A stretch of 64,000 nucleotides of DNA. It comes from Methylobacterium adhaesivum (lineage in GTDB: Bacteria > Pseudomonadota > Alphaproteobacteria > Rhizobiales > Beijerinckiaceae). The position numbers were made by a program, and so were the translations under genes. The stretch covers positions 62,001-126,000 of the forward strand of contig NZ_BPQD01000006.1 of NCBI RefSeq assembly GCF_022179065.1. The letters are read 5' to 3'. Positions 19,556 through 27,950 of this stretch are shown piece by piece. The notes under the pieces were generated by a model. The model was given only the letters and a program-made list of their open reading frames with translations. It made no database searches and was not told where the DNA came from. Within the stretch, counting starts at the first letter, position 1. Every line of letters begins with the position of its first letter.

Positions 19556-20449
19556 ATGCGGCGTGGCATGCTCGACGATCTCGCGGCCTTCGCCATGGTC
19601 GCGCGCACCCGCAGCTTCACGCGGGCGGCGGCGGAACTCGGCCTGTCGCCCTCGGCCCTGAGCCACGCCGTGCGGGGGCTGGAGGAACGGCTCGGGGTCC
19701 GGCTGCTCGCACGCACCACGCGCAGCGTCGCGCCGACGCCGGCGGGCGAGCGGCTCGTGCGTTCCCTGGCCCCGGCCCTGGCGGAGGTCGAAAGCGGGTT
19801 GGCGGCGCTCGCCGACTGGCGCGGCGCACCGTCCGGTCTACTGCGGCTGACAACCTTCTCCTCGGCCGCGCGCCGCGTGCTCGATCCGGCCCTGCCGCGC
19901 TTCCTCCTCGAGCATCCGGCCGTCTCCGTCGAAATCGTCATCGACGATCGCCTGACCGACATCGTCGCGGACCGGTTCGATGCCGGCATCCGCTTCGGCG
20001 AGACGGTGGAGCGCGACATGGTCGCGGTGCGCCTGGGCCCAGACCTGCGCACGGTCGTGGTCGGCACACCCGCCTACTTCGCACGCCATCCGCCACCCGA
20101 GACACCGGCCGACATCGAGGCGCATAACTGCGTCAACTACCGGCTGGTCGGCGGGGGTGGATTGCTGCCGTGGGAGTTCACGGGGGGCGGCCAGGAGGTG
20201 CGCGTGCGCGCAGGCGGGCAACTCACCGTCAACGATGCGGCCCTCGTGGGGGCGGCCGTGCGGGCCGGGGCCGGGCTCGGCTACATGCTGGAAGAGGATG
20301 TCGCCGCCGACATCCAGGCGGGCCACCTCGTGCAGGTTCTGACCGCGTGGTGCACGCCCTTCCCCGGCTACCACCTCTACCATCCGAGCCGGCAAGCGAC
20401 TCCGGCGCTTCGCGCCCTGATCGATGCCCTGCGTTGGGTTGAAGCATGA
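19556..20449 (+). CDS. LysR-type transcriptional regulator
   Basis: 297 residues. Helix-turn-helix at about 6-65 (LDDLAAFAMVARTRSFTRAAAELGLSPSALSHAVRGLEERLG) and effector domain at about 90-295 of the DhcR/PgrR-like group (FDAGIRFGE; VNYRLVGGGGLLPWEF). Divergent from the aldo/keto reductase with 96 bp between the starts, so it is the likely regulator of that gene. The intergenic region has a short hairpin CCCCGT/ACGGGG at about 19498-19511. The 175 bp after its stop hold no gene. Confidence 0.92.
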   Translation: MRRGMLDDLAAFAMVARTRSFTRAAAELGLSPSALSHAVRGLEERLGVRLLARTTRSVAPTPAGERLVRSLAPALAEVESGLAALADWRGAPSGLLRLTTFSSAARRVLDPALPRFLLEHPAVSVEIVIDDRLTDIVADRFDAGIRFGETVERDMVAVRLGPDLRTVVVGTPAYFARHPPPETPADIEAHNCVNYRLVGGGGLLPWEFTGGGQEVRVRAGGQLTVNDAALVGAAVRAGAGLGYMLEEDVAADIQAGHLVQVLTAWCTPFPGYHLYHPSRQATPALRALIDALRWVEA

Positions 20450-20624
20450 CCGATTTCGATCGAACGCGGTCGCCAGGTCGGACGACCGCTTCTTGATGGT
20501 TTGGCTCCGCGGCCGTCCGATTGCCGAGGAGAGGGGTGGACTGACGAAATCCGGTCGTGAACCACCGGGTCGCCCGACGATCGACGAGCCTGGTTGTGCG
20601 ACGATCAGTGTCCTCCTTCGTCTC

Positions 20625-21878
20625 CTATGACAGTCGCGGCCCGATCCCGTCGATGCCGATGCCGAGGTGCTCTGGGCCGCGCAGGGAGGCGCCGGGCCTG
20701 TAGGGCGGGGGATCCGCCAGGAGCCGGGGCGCGATCAGGCGGCGGCTGAGAGCCACCAGGGCGATTTCGGCCTCGATCCGCGCGAGTGGCGCGCCCATGC
20801 AGTAGTGCAGTCCGCCACCGAAGCCGAAATGCTGGTTGTCGTCCCGGTCGGGATCGAAACGGTCCGGAGCGTCGAAACGGGCCGGGTCCCGATTCGCGGC
20901 GGCGAAGAGCAGGATGACCGGCGTGCCCTTCGGAATGGTGTGCCCGGCGATCTCGATGGTCCCGAGGGCTTTCCGGGTCCGGAAATGCACGGGCGGCTCG
21001 TAGCGCAGCAGTTCCTCGATCACGCGCGGCGCACGCTCCGGGTCGGCCCGCAGCCGGGCGAGTTCCAGGGGATGGCGCAGGAGCGTGAGCATGCCGTTGG
21101 TGATCAGGTTCACGGTGGTCTCGTGGCCCGCGACAAGCAGGAGGATCGCCGTCGAGATCAGGTCGAAATCGCCCATCACGGCCTTGCCGTCGGGCCCCGG
21201 TGCCGCGAGAGCGCTGAGCAGGTCCGGGGTCGGCCGCCGGCGCTTCTCGCGGATCAGGGCACGCATGTAGCCCGAGATCGCGTCGAAGGCCGCCACCGTC
21301 CTGTGCCGGCTGGCCTCGTCGTGGCGGGCATCGGGCTCGAGGGCCGTGGCGAGCTGCGTCGCCCAGGCCTGGAACTGCGGTTCGTCCGCCTCCGGCACGC
21401 CGAGCATGTCGCAGATCACCGCGACCGGGAGCGGGTAGGACAGGTCCTCCACGAGGCAGACCTCATCGCGCCCGACGCAACCCTCGATGAGAGCGTCCAC
21501 GTCCTGCGCGATGCGCTGCCTCAGGGCCTGCACCCGCGCCACCGTGAACTCGCGCATCACGGCGTGGCGCAGGGTGTCGTGGTCGGGCGGGTCGCGGAAG
21601 ATCAGCGGTCGATGCGCCGTGGCGATGCGGTTCTTGATGGGGTTGAGAAGCCAATCCTTGAGCGGGTTGCCGGTGCGCGGGCGGCGGGAGGGCGGCAGGT
21701 CCTCGGAGCTGAGGCGGGGGTCAAAGATCAGGCTGCTGATCGCCGCGTGCGTGCTGACCACGACGCTGCCGTCGCGCTGGCGCGAGACCGGGGTCTCGCG
21801 AAGCCGGGCGTAGATCGGATAGGGGTCGGCCCGGTTGGCGGGGTCCAGGACCTCGGAAAACAGCGTGTCTTCAGCCAT
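20625..21878 (-). CDS. Cytochrome P450, class I
   Basis: 417 residues, full length for a soluble bacterial P450. The I-helix oxygen-activation motif is AGHETT (250-255); ExxR is E289-R292; the heme loop FGFGGGLHYCMG carries the thiolate Cys360. PERF-like sequence is DRFDPDRD. The start at ATG 21878 lies inside the ferredoxin reductase gene (8-bp overlap), giving coupled translation. It would hydroxylate a hydrophobic substrate using electrons passed through the ferredoxin and reductase encoded directly upstream. The glycosyltransferase in the same operon suggests hydroxylation followed by glycosylation. Substrate unknown. Confidence 0.95.
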   Translation of the reverse strand: MAEDTLFSEVLDPANRADPYPIYARLRETPVSRQRDGSVVVSTHAAISSLIFDPRLSSEDLPPSRRPRTGNPLKDWLLNPIKNRIATAHRPLIFRDPPDHDTLRHAVMREFTVARVQALRQRIAQDVDALIEGCVGRDEVCLVEDLSYPLPVAVICDMLGVPEADEPQFQAWATQLATALEPDARHDEASRHRTVAAFDAISGYMRALIREKRRRPTPDLLSALAAPGPDGKAVMGDFDLISTAILLLVAGHETTVNLITNGMLTLLRHPLELARLRADPERAPRVIEELLRYEPPVHFRTRKALGTIEIAGHTIPKGTPVILLFAAANRDPARFDAPDRFDPDRDDNQHFGFGGGLHYCMGAPLARIEAEIALVALSRRLIAPRLLADPPPYRPGASLRGPEHLGIGIDGIGPRLS

Positions 21879-23190
21879 GACGGGCCTCGATGTGCGTGGA
21901 CGCGGCACGCGGTGGCGGAAAGCCCGGCGCCATGGGAGTGAAGGCGCCCTGGTCGCTCGCATCGCGGATCGGCGGAAACGCTTGGCCGCCCGTGATCGCC
22001 TCGGCGTAGGCCGGGAGCCAGCGCGCCTGATCGAACGACACGGCGGCGATGCTGCGTCCGGCCCGGCCATAGACGGCGAGAAAGCGCCGTGAGGCCCGCG
22101 ACCCCTGAACGATCGCGACCGTGTCGGCGCCCTCAGTGAGGCCCACGGCTTTGATGTTGATCCCGAACTGGCTCGACCAGAAGGCCGGTAGGTGGCGATA
22201 GGCCTGCTGCGCCTCCGCCGGCGCCAGCATGTTGCGCGCGGCGTGCTCGGCCTGCGCGACGGCGTTGCCCCAATGCTCCACCGACATCAGCCGGCCGCCA
22301 TAGAGGGGATTGGGCCAGCGCGCGACGTCCCCGGCGGCGTAGATGTCCGGGCACGGCGTCCCATCGGCGCCGAGCACCCGGCAGGCGCCGTCGCAGGTCA
22401 CGCCGCCGGCATCGGCCATCAGTCCCGCACCCGACAGCCAGTCCGTGGCGCGCGTCGCGCCGAGCGCCACGATCACGAGGTCAGCCTCGACCGCGCGCCC
22501 ATCCGCGAGGTGGGCGCGAACGACCCGGCCCGAGGCATCGCCCTCGAAGCGGAGCACCTGCGCGCCCGCGTGAAAGGTCGCGCCGGCCTCCTTCAGGCAC
22601 TCGGTGATCACGCCGCCGACCCAGGTGCCCAGGGACCGCGCGAGGGGCGTCGGATTGGGGTCGACCAGGGTGACGGGCAATCCGAGATCGCGGCAGCACG
22701 AGACCGCCTCGCACCCGATCAGGCCGGCGCCGACGATGAGGACGCGCCGGGGCGTCTCGGCCAAGGCGGTTCGCAGGCGGGCGGCATCGTCCCGGCCGCG
22801 CAGGGTGAAGATGTTCGCCAAGCCGCCGCCCGCGGCGTCCGGCCAGGGCCGGGCCTGCGCGCCGGTGGCGATGAGGAGGCGTTCGTAGGCGAGATCCGTC
22901 CCGTCCCTCAGGCGGATCGTGCGGGCCGCCCGATCCAGGGCGACCGCCGCATGACCCAGGCGCCAGTCGGCGTCGAGGGCGACGAGTTCCGGCAGTTCTG
23001 TGGCGTTCGGAGCCAGTTCGCCCGACAGGACGTGCTTCGACAGGGGCGGCCGGTCGTAGGGACGATGCGGCTCGTCGCCCACGATCGTCAGCCGGCCGCC
23101 ATAGCCGGCGCGACGCAGGGCCTCCGCGCCCCGCAGACCGGCCAGGGACGCGCCGACGACGACGATGCCGGCTGCCTGCGCGGCGCTCAC
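21871..23190 (-). CDS. NAD(P)H-dependent ferredoxin reductase, FAD type
   Basis: 439 residues. FAD-binding dinucleotide fold at the start (IVVVGASLAGLRGAEALR), NAD fold in the middle (VLIVGAGLIGCEA), and the second FAD motif PCPDIYAAGDVARW, then the C-terminal reductase domain. This is the putidaredoxin/rubredoxin reductase class. The start overlaps the ferredoxin stop by 4 bp (ATGA at 23187-23190) and its end overlaps the P450 start, so it is the electron donor arm of the P450 system. The C-terminal 30 residues are a Pro/Ala-rich extension. Confidence 0.93.
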   Translation of the reverse strand: MSAAQAAGIVVVGASLAGLRGAEALRRAGYGGRLTIVGDEPHRPYDRPPLSKHVLSGELAPNATELPELVALDADWRLGHAAVALDRAARTIRLRDGTDLAYERLLIATGAQARPWPDAAGGGLANIFTLRGRDDAARLRTALAETPRRVLIVGAGLIGCEAVSCCRDLGLPVTLVDPNPTPLARSLGTWVGGVITECLKEAGATFHAGAQVLRFEGDASGRVVRAHLADGRAVEADLVIVALGATRATDWLSGAGLMADAGGVTCDGACRVLGADGTPCPDIYAAGDVARWPNPLYGGRLMSVEHWGNAVAQAEHAARNMLAPAEAQQAYRHLPAFWSSQFGINIKAVGLTEGADTVAIVQGSRASRRFLAVYGRAGRSIAAVSFDQARWLPAYAEAITGGQAFPPIRDASDQGAFTPMAPGFPPPRAASTHIEARHG

Positions 23191-23435
23191 GGCGTGTCTC
23201 CGCGATCGGCCTGGAGGCTGATGGCGCGGACGGGGCAGGCCTGCACGGCCCGCTCGATCTCACCCCGTCGCGCGCGCGCCGGAGCGGGATCGTAGAACAG
23301 GATCTCGTGGCCTCGAACATCGAAGACGCCGGGCGCCGCATAGCAGCATTGGGCGTACCCCTGGCATCGGTTGAGGTCGACCACGACCCTGAGCGGCGCG
23401 GCCTCGCCTGGAACGGGCTCGGTGAGGTTGGGCAT
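23187..23435 (-). CDS. 3Fe-4S ferredoxin
   Basis: 82 residues. Cluster ligands are seen as Cys24-x5-Cys30 (RCQGYAQCC) and Cys67-Pro68 (QACPVRAI), the pattern of single-cluster ferredoxins that serve bacterial P450s, where the fourth cysteine is missing. Cys31 next to Cys30 is an extra. The N-terminal ten residues are extended relative to most members. It passes electrons from the reductase at 21871-23190 to the P450. Its stop overlaps the reductase start. Confidence 0.92.
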   Translation of the reverse strand: MPNLTEPVPGEAAPLRVVVDLNRCQGYAQCCYAAPGVFDVRGHEILFYDPAPARARRGEIERAVQACPVRAISLQADRGDTP

Positions 23436-23454
23436 GGCGGTGTCTCGCTGGTGG

Positions 23455-23637
23455 TCAGAGGCCGAGGAACCGATCGGCCGGATCGTCCGCCTGCGGCATC
23501 AGTTGAGCGACCGACCCCAGGGGCAGGCCGGTGATGGCCGCGAGCACGAGGGTGGCGGCGAACACCACCGGCCGGGGCGTCCGCCTGCCGGTGCGGGCCC
23601 GGCCCCGGATGCGATCGAAGAGCCGGAGAGCGGTCAT
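23455..23637 (-). CDS. Small single-pass membrane protein in the P450 operon
   Basis: 60 residues. Start ATG 23637 overlaps the glycosyltransferase stop by 4 bp (ATGA), which supports this start over the longer in-frame reading from 23739. A basic head (LFDRIRGRARTGRRTPR) precedes one membrane helix (VVFAATLVLAAITGLPLGSVA) and an acidic tail (MPQADDPADRFLGL). The positive-inside rule places the basic end in the cytoplasm. No family recognised. Its conserved overlap within the operon suggests it is a real gene, perhaps a membrane anchor for the soluble P450 partners or the product. Confidence 0.6.
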   Translation of the reverse strand: MTALRLFDRIRGRARTGRRTPRPVVFAATLVLAAITGLPLGSVAQLMPQADDPADRFLGL

Positions 23638-24923
23638 GCGGCGATGTCCTGGACGGCCGGGCAGCTGCGAACCACGCCATCGATGCTTGCGAGGACCGTC
23701 CGGCCCCCGTCCAGCTCCGAGAAGGCGCGTGCCAGGCATGCGGCCCGATCGCGGAAACGGGGCTCGGCCAGCACCGTCTCGATCGCCTCCCGTAGCGCCT
23801 GGACCGACGGCGCGTTGCTCGCGAGATTGAGTCCGGCGCCCGACCAGCCGATGCGTGCGCCGATCTCCGCCTTGTCCTCGGTGAGCCCAGCCGAGACGAG
23901 GGGCACGCCGGCCGCGAGGGCCTGCGAGACGGTGCCGTATCCGCCGTTCGTGACGAGGACGGACACCTCCGGCATCATCGCGTCGAAGGGCAGGAACGGC
24001 GCGATCCGGGCATTGGCCGGCACGGCTCCCCGCACCGCCTCGACGGGGCGCCCGCCCGTGGTCGCCACCACCAACAGGTCGTCCCGGTCCGCCAGGGCCG
24101 CGAGGGTCGGCTCGAGCAGTTCACCGAAATCGGCATTCGCCAGGGTGCCCTGGGTGACGAGGACGACGGGCTTGCTCCTGTCGCGGGCCTGCCACCACTC
24201 GGGAAGCGCCGCCTCGGCCCTCGGCGCCGGCAGCTGCCCGGTGAAGCGGAGATTGGGCGGCAGCGTCCCGAAATCGTACTCGAACGCCGGCACGGTCGGC
24301 TGGAGGAACAGGTCCGGCAGCACGGCGATGGAATGCGGCAGCGAGGCCGGCAGGGGCGGCAGGCCGAGGCGCGCCAGCTGCGCATCGGCATGGGCGCGCA
24401 CGGGATCGACAAAGGCGGCATCCATCCCGGCCTTCAGCAGCGCGTAATGGGCGCGCTCCGCGTCCGTTCGGGCCGGCGGCAGGCCGAGACCGACCGGGGC
24501 GGCGTCGGGCCGGTCGAGGAACAGGAAGCTGACGTTCAGGACGACGATGGGGGGACGCGGCTCGGATCCCAGCAGCAGCGGCAGCACGCCGAGGAACAGG
24601 CTGCCGGCGACGATCACGTCGGGCCGCTCCGCCGCGACGAGACCGCGCAGGACCTCGGTCTGAACCGGGATCGGATCGATGAAGCGGCGGGCGAACTCGC
24701 GCCGGTAACGCTCGGGGCCCGCCGGCAGGCCGGTCTCGCGGTACGACGCGGCATCGCCGTCGTCGCAGGGCGAGAAGCGCAGGCCCGCCGCCTCGACCTT
24801 TCCACGAAATCGCTCGGCGGTGGTCATGACGACGCTGTCGCCGCGGGCGGCGAGGAGCCGGCCGACGGTGAGGAGCGGATTGATGTGCCCGGTCAGGGCG
24901 GTGGCTGCGATCAGCACCTTCAT
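23634..24923 (-). CDS. UDP-glycosyltransferase-like (MGT/GT1 family)
   Basis: 429 residues, two Rossmann-like halves of the GT-B fold. The N-terminal MKVLIAATALTGHINPLLTVGRLLAARGD carries the acceptor-side histidine (H14). The donor-binding region near the C-terminus is TNGGYGTVSQALAAGVPLVSAG, the bacterial counterpart of the plant PSPG box. Such enzymes glycosylate macrolides, carotenoids, flavonoids or other hydrophobic hydroxylated molecules. First gene of the P450 operon. A promoter-like CTGTAACC-N16-CGAT element lies 40 bp before the start. Start ATG 24923 chosen from the family N-terminus and an AGGA ribosome site; 476 residues would be possible from 25064. Confidence 0.9.
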   Translation of the reverse strand: MKVLIAATALTGHINPLLTVGRLLAARGDSVVMTTAERFRGKVEAAGLRFSPCDDGDAASYRETGLPAGPERYRREFARRFIDPIPVQTEVLRGLVAAERPDVIVAGSLFLGVLPLLLGSEPRPPIVVLNVSFLFLDRPDAAPVGLGLPPARTDAERAHYALLKAGMDAAFVDPVRAHADAQLARLGLPPLPASLPHSIAVLPDLFLQPTVPAFEYDFGTLPPNLRFTGQLPAPRAEAALPEWWQARDRSKPVVLVTQGTLANADFGELLEPTLAALADRDDLLVVATTGGRPVEAVRGAVPANARIAPFLPFDAMMPEVSVLVTNGGYGTVSQALAAGVPLVSAGLTEDKAEIGARIGWSGAGLNLASNAPSVQALREAIETVLAEPRFRDRAACLARAFSELDGGRTVLASIDGVVRSCPAVQDIAA

Positions 24924-24963
24924 GGCGATAGGAGTCCTCAGTGCGTCGGTTGCGTTGCAGGGA

Positions 24964-24993
24964 GAATCGCTGCAGCGCACAGAGAGGTTACAG
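24964..24993 (-). promoter_or_regulatory. ECF-type promoter element before the glycosyltransferase/P450 operon
   Basis: On the minus strand CTGTAACC (24993-24986) is followed after 16 bases by CGATTC (24969-24964), 40 bases before the ATG at 24923. The same 8-base element with 15-16-base spacing to CGAA stands before three transcription units of the sigma/NrsF regulon at 28271, 31796 and 33479. Confidence 0.6.
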
Positions 24994-25041
24994 GCATGCG
25001 CTCGGATGGGTGCGCTGGCGCACCCGGTTTCCCAGGACGCG

Positions 25042-26787
25042 TCATGTCGGGCCCCCGCCGCCATCCTCGGTCCAGGCCCGCAACCGGCCCTCGGCGAGGG
25101 CCTCCTTGGTGTGGCGATAGCCGATCTCCGCGATGGCTTTGAAGCTCGACCAGGCGCGCAGGTCGATGCCGGCCAGCGGCGGCTTCAGCACGGCGGTGGC
25201 GTAGCCGACCGCCATCGTCGCCTGCGCGTCGCCCGACACGGTCGCGGCCCGCAGCAGGAGCGGCGCGATGCCCGGCATGGCATCGGGAGCGCCCAGGATC
25301 CGCCGGATCAAGCGTCCACGCCAGGAGCGCATCGTCATGGCGCCGAAGGCGCGGTCGCTGCCGACATCGATGGCGAGCACCGGACCCCGATCGAGGTCGG
25401 CCAAGACGTCGGCCGGCAGGTTGTTCATCATGCCCCCGTCCACCAGGACGCCCTCGTCGGTGCAGACCGGCGGGAGCAGGCCCGGGATCGCGATGCTGGC
25501 GCGGAGCGCTCCCGGCAGGTCGCCACTGCGGTGGACCATCGCCGTACCGCTCGTCAGGTTGGACGAGACGCAGAGGAACGGGAGCCAGAGATCCTCGATC
25601 CGCGCGCCGCCGAACCACGCCGCAAGACCCGCATCGACCTTCGCTCCACGGGTCAGCGCGTGGTAAGGCAGCGTGTAGTCGTTGAGGGGATTGTTGCCGA
25701 CGAAGAACGCCACCGTGCTCGCGCGGATGCGGTCGATGCCGAGATCCATGGCGACGCTCGCCGCGACCACCGCTCCCATGCTGGTGCCGCCGACGAAGTC
25801 GGGGGCGTAGCCGGCCTCGTCCAGGGCCTGCATCACCCCGAGATGGGCGAGGCCGCGCGCGCCGCCGCCACCGAGGACGAGGCCCCGGGCCGAGCCGCTC
25901 GCCAGGCGTGCGAGGCGGCGAAGGTCGCCGCTCCTGCCGGCGCGAACCGGGATGCGTAGGGCGACAGGCAGGGCCGCGACCTCGGGATGGACGGGGCGGG
26001 GCAGGACCGCATCCGCGTCCTGCGGGACGGCGAGATCCATCCGGATCCAGTCCGACCGCACGCTCCCGAGCCAGGCGGCGGCCCCGGGGCGGGGCGGCCG
26101 CCCGGGTTCGGCGAGGAGCAGGACGTGGTCCGCGTGGCGCAGGCAGAGGCGGCACCACGGGCAACCGACCTCGTGGGCGACGAAGACCGTGCGGGCATGA
26201 CGGGTCTCGTAGGCATGGAACCACGTCTCGTCCGCGCCGGCCGGCCAGCGTGTCAGGCAGCCGGTGCGGCCCGGCAGGATCCCATCGAGGGCCGTCGCCA
26301 GGGCATGGCCGAACGCGGCCGCGTCGAGGCCTTCCGTCACGGCGAGCACGGCGAAGCTGCGCGGCTTATGACGGATCGTCTCGCCCGCCTGGGCGGTCCG
26401 CATGCGCTCGGTGAGAAGCCGTGCGAAGTAGAGCAGCATCCGGGGATGATGCGCGGTCAGTTCCTCGAAATCCGCGCGCGCCAGCCGCAGCAGCCTGGAA
26501 TCCCGCAGGGCCGTGGCCGTCGCGGAGCGCGGTGCCGGCGACAGCAGCGCCATCTCGCCGAAGCTCTCGGGCGGATTCAGCCGGGCGATCCGGCGCGGCC
26601 GCCCCGCAGCATCCTCGGCCGAGATCCCCACGGCACCGGAGATCAGGGTGTAGAGCGCGTCCCCGGCATCACCCTGCGCGAACAGCGTGCTTCCGCCGGC
26701 CACGGCGACCGAGACCATGCGGGCGCGCACGGCGGCAGCGGCCTCCGGGTCCAGGCCGGCCAGAAACGGGATCTCCGAGCCCGTCAT
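25042..26787 (-). CDS. Patatin-like phospholipase with N-terminal cyclic-nucleotide-binding domain
   Basis: 581 residues. Domain 1 (about 5-125) is a cNMP-binding fold whose phosphate-binding cassette FGEMALLSPAPRSATA (76-91) keeps Glu78 and Arg87, the residues that hold the ribose and cyclic phosphate in CRP and PKA. A linker domain follows (about 140-285). The patatin domain has the oxyanion loop GGGGARG (306-312), the nucleophile Ser336 in GTSMG and Asp450 in DGG, so the dyad is complete. This is the NTE/RssA architecture. Predicted: a phospholipase or lysophospholipase gated by a cyclic nucleotide. Start overlaps the DUF3095 stop by 4 bp (ATGA), so the pair is co-translated. Confidence 0.92.
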   Translation of the reverse strand: MTGSEIPFLAGLDPEAAAAVRARMVSVAVAGGSTLFAQGDAGDALYTLISGAVGISAEDAAGRPRRIARLNPPESFGEMALLSPAPRSATATALRDSRLLRLARADFEELTAHHPRMLLYFARLLTERMRTAQAGETIRHKPRSFAVLAVTEGLDAAAFGHALATALDGILPGRTGCLTRWPAGADETWFHAYETRHARTVFVAHEVGCPWCRLCLRHADHVLLLAEPGRPPRPGAAAWLGSVRSDWIRMDLAVPQDADAVLPRPVHPEVAALPVALRIPVRAGRSGDLRRLARLASGSARGLVLGGGGARGLAHLGVMQALDEAGYAPDFVGGTSMGAVVAASVAMDLGIDRIRASTVAFFVGNNPLNDYTLPYHALTRGAKVDAGLAAWFGGARIEDLWLPFLCVSSNLTSGTAMVHRSGDLPGALRASIAIPGLLPPVCTDEGVLVDGGMMNNLPADVLADLDRGPVLAIDVGSDRAFGAMTMRSWRGRLIRRILGAPDAMPGIAPLLLRAATVSGDAQATMAVGYATAVLKPPLAGIDLRAWSSFKAIAEIGYRHTKEALAEGRLRAWTEDGGGGPT

Positions 26788-27950
26788 GGCTGGCGCTTGA
26801 GCATGGCGGCCGCCCGGGCGTATCCGCCATCGGCCCCATCGACGAAATGGACGTGGTCGTCGCGCAGCACCGAGGGCGAGATGCAGGTCACCACCGCCGC
26901 TTCCTGGCGGTGCAGGCCGTACCGCACCAGTCCCGCCGACCGCGCGGCCGCGAGCCGCGCCTCGATCCGGTCCGCCATGGCGACCGGACAGGTCACGGTG
27001 AGGCGAAGCCCATCGTCGTACTTTCGAAAATCCGCATTGGCCGCGAGCCGCCTGCGATAACGGCGCGGCGAGAATCGGCCGAACGGCACGCCCAGGCGGA
27101 ACAGCACGAAGGCCCCGCCGCGCGACAGGAACAGGTGCGCGAGGCGCAGCAGCCCCGCCCCCGTCGACGCCCCCGCGCCGCGCGCATCCTCCCGAAGACC
27201 CCGCCACGGCGGCCGCATCGCCGGGCCGTCGGCCGGCAAGGGACGCCCGTTGCTGGGGCTTGCCTCGATCTCGGCCAGCAGCCCGCCGAGAACCGCCAGG
27301 ACGGCGTTCCGGTCGGCGCCCGCCTCGGGCAGGGCGATGAGCGAGAGGACCAGGCCCTCTCGGGCCGGAACCGCCTCGAACCGGCAGGACAGCCCGGTGA
27401 GATCGGGCTTCGCTCCCCTCGGGGCCGCCGCGACCCCGTGGAGCCCACGCTTCACCGCAGCCTCCGCGTAGGCGAGGCCTCCCCCGGAGAACATCGCGTA
27501 ATCGACCGTCGGGGAGACCGCGTAGCGCGCGATCCGCAGATCGTGGCCATTGGCCCGCACCGCCGCGACGGGGATCAGGCCCGCGCGCAGTTCGAGGTCC
27601 AGCGCCTCGCGGACCCAGGTCACCGTCATGGCCAGAACCGCCTCGACGGTATGGCGATGCTCGGGGGGAACCAGCAGGGTCGCACCGTCACCGCCGAAGA
27701 CGAACGGCGTGTCGGCCTCCGGCAGGGCGTTGCGTACGGCCGCGATCAGGGCGGCGCCGGCGATGTTGACGGACCGGTAGCGCCCCGCCTCGATGGCCCG
27801 GGTCGACATCACCACGTCGCAGAGGGCGATCCACCACGCGTCGGGCACCGGGACATAGCGGGCCTCGTCGAGCACGTCCGAAAACCGCGAGAGACGCGGA
27901 ACGGCGGTGTAGCGGAACGACGGAGGGGCGCCGGCTTCCTCAGGGTCCAT
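26784..27950 (-). CDS. DUF3095 protein, class III cyclase/GGDEF-like
   Basis: 388 residues from ATG 27950; a 33-residue upstream extension is possible but lacks family sequence. Family DUF3095 is recognised by VPDAWWIALCDVVMSTRAIEAGRY, FVFGGDGATLLVPP and the C-terminal HVHFVDGADGGYARAA. The two aspartates Asp45 (ALCDVV) and Asp88 (FGGDGA) are 43 residues apart. That is close to the spacing of the metal-binding pair in class III adenylyl cyclases and GGDEF enzymes, with the same strand contexts. The activity is an inference; base-selecting residues cannot be assigned. Its stop overlaps the start of a protein with a cyclic-nucleotide-binding domain. Confidence 0.82.
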   Translation of the reverse strand: MDPEEAGAPPSFRYTAVPRLSRFSDVLDEARYVPVPDAWWIALCDVVMSTRAIEAGRYRSVNIAGAALIAAVRNALPEADTPFVFGGDGATLLVPPEHRHTVEAVLAMTVTWVREALDLELRAGLIPVAAVRANGHDLRIARYAVSPTVDYAMFSGGGLAYAEAAVKRGLHGVAAAPRGAKPDLTGLSCRFEAVPAREGLVLSLIALPEAGADRNAVLAVLGGLLAEIEASPSNGRPLPADGPAMRPPWRGLREDARGAGASTGAGLLRLAHLFLSRGGAFVLFRLGVPFGRFSPRRYRRRLAANADFRKYDDGLRLTVTCPVAMADRIEARLAAARSAGLVRYGLHRQEAAVVTCISPSVLRDDHVHFVDGADGGYARAAAMLKRQP

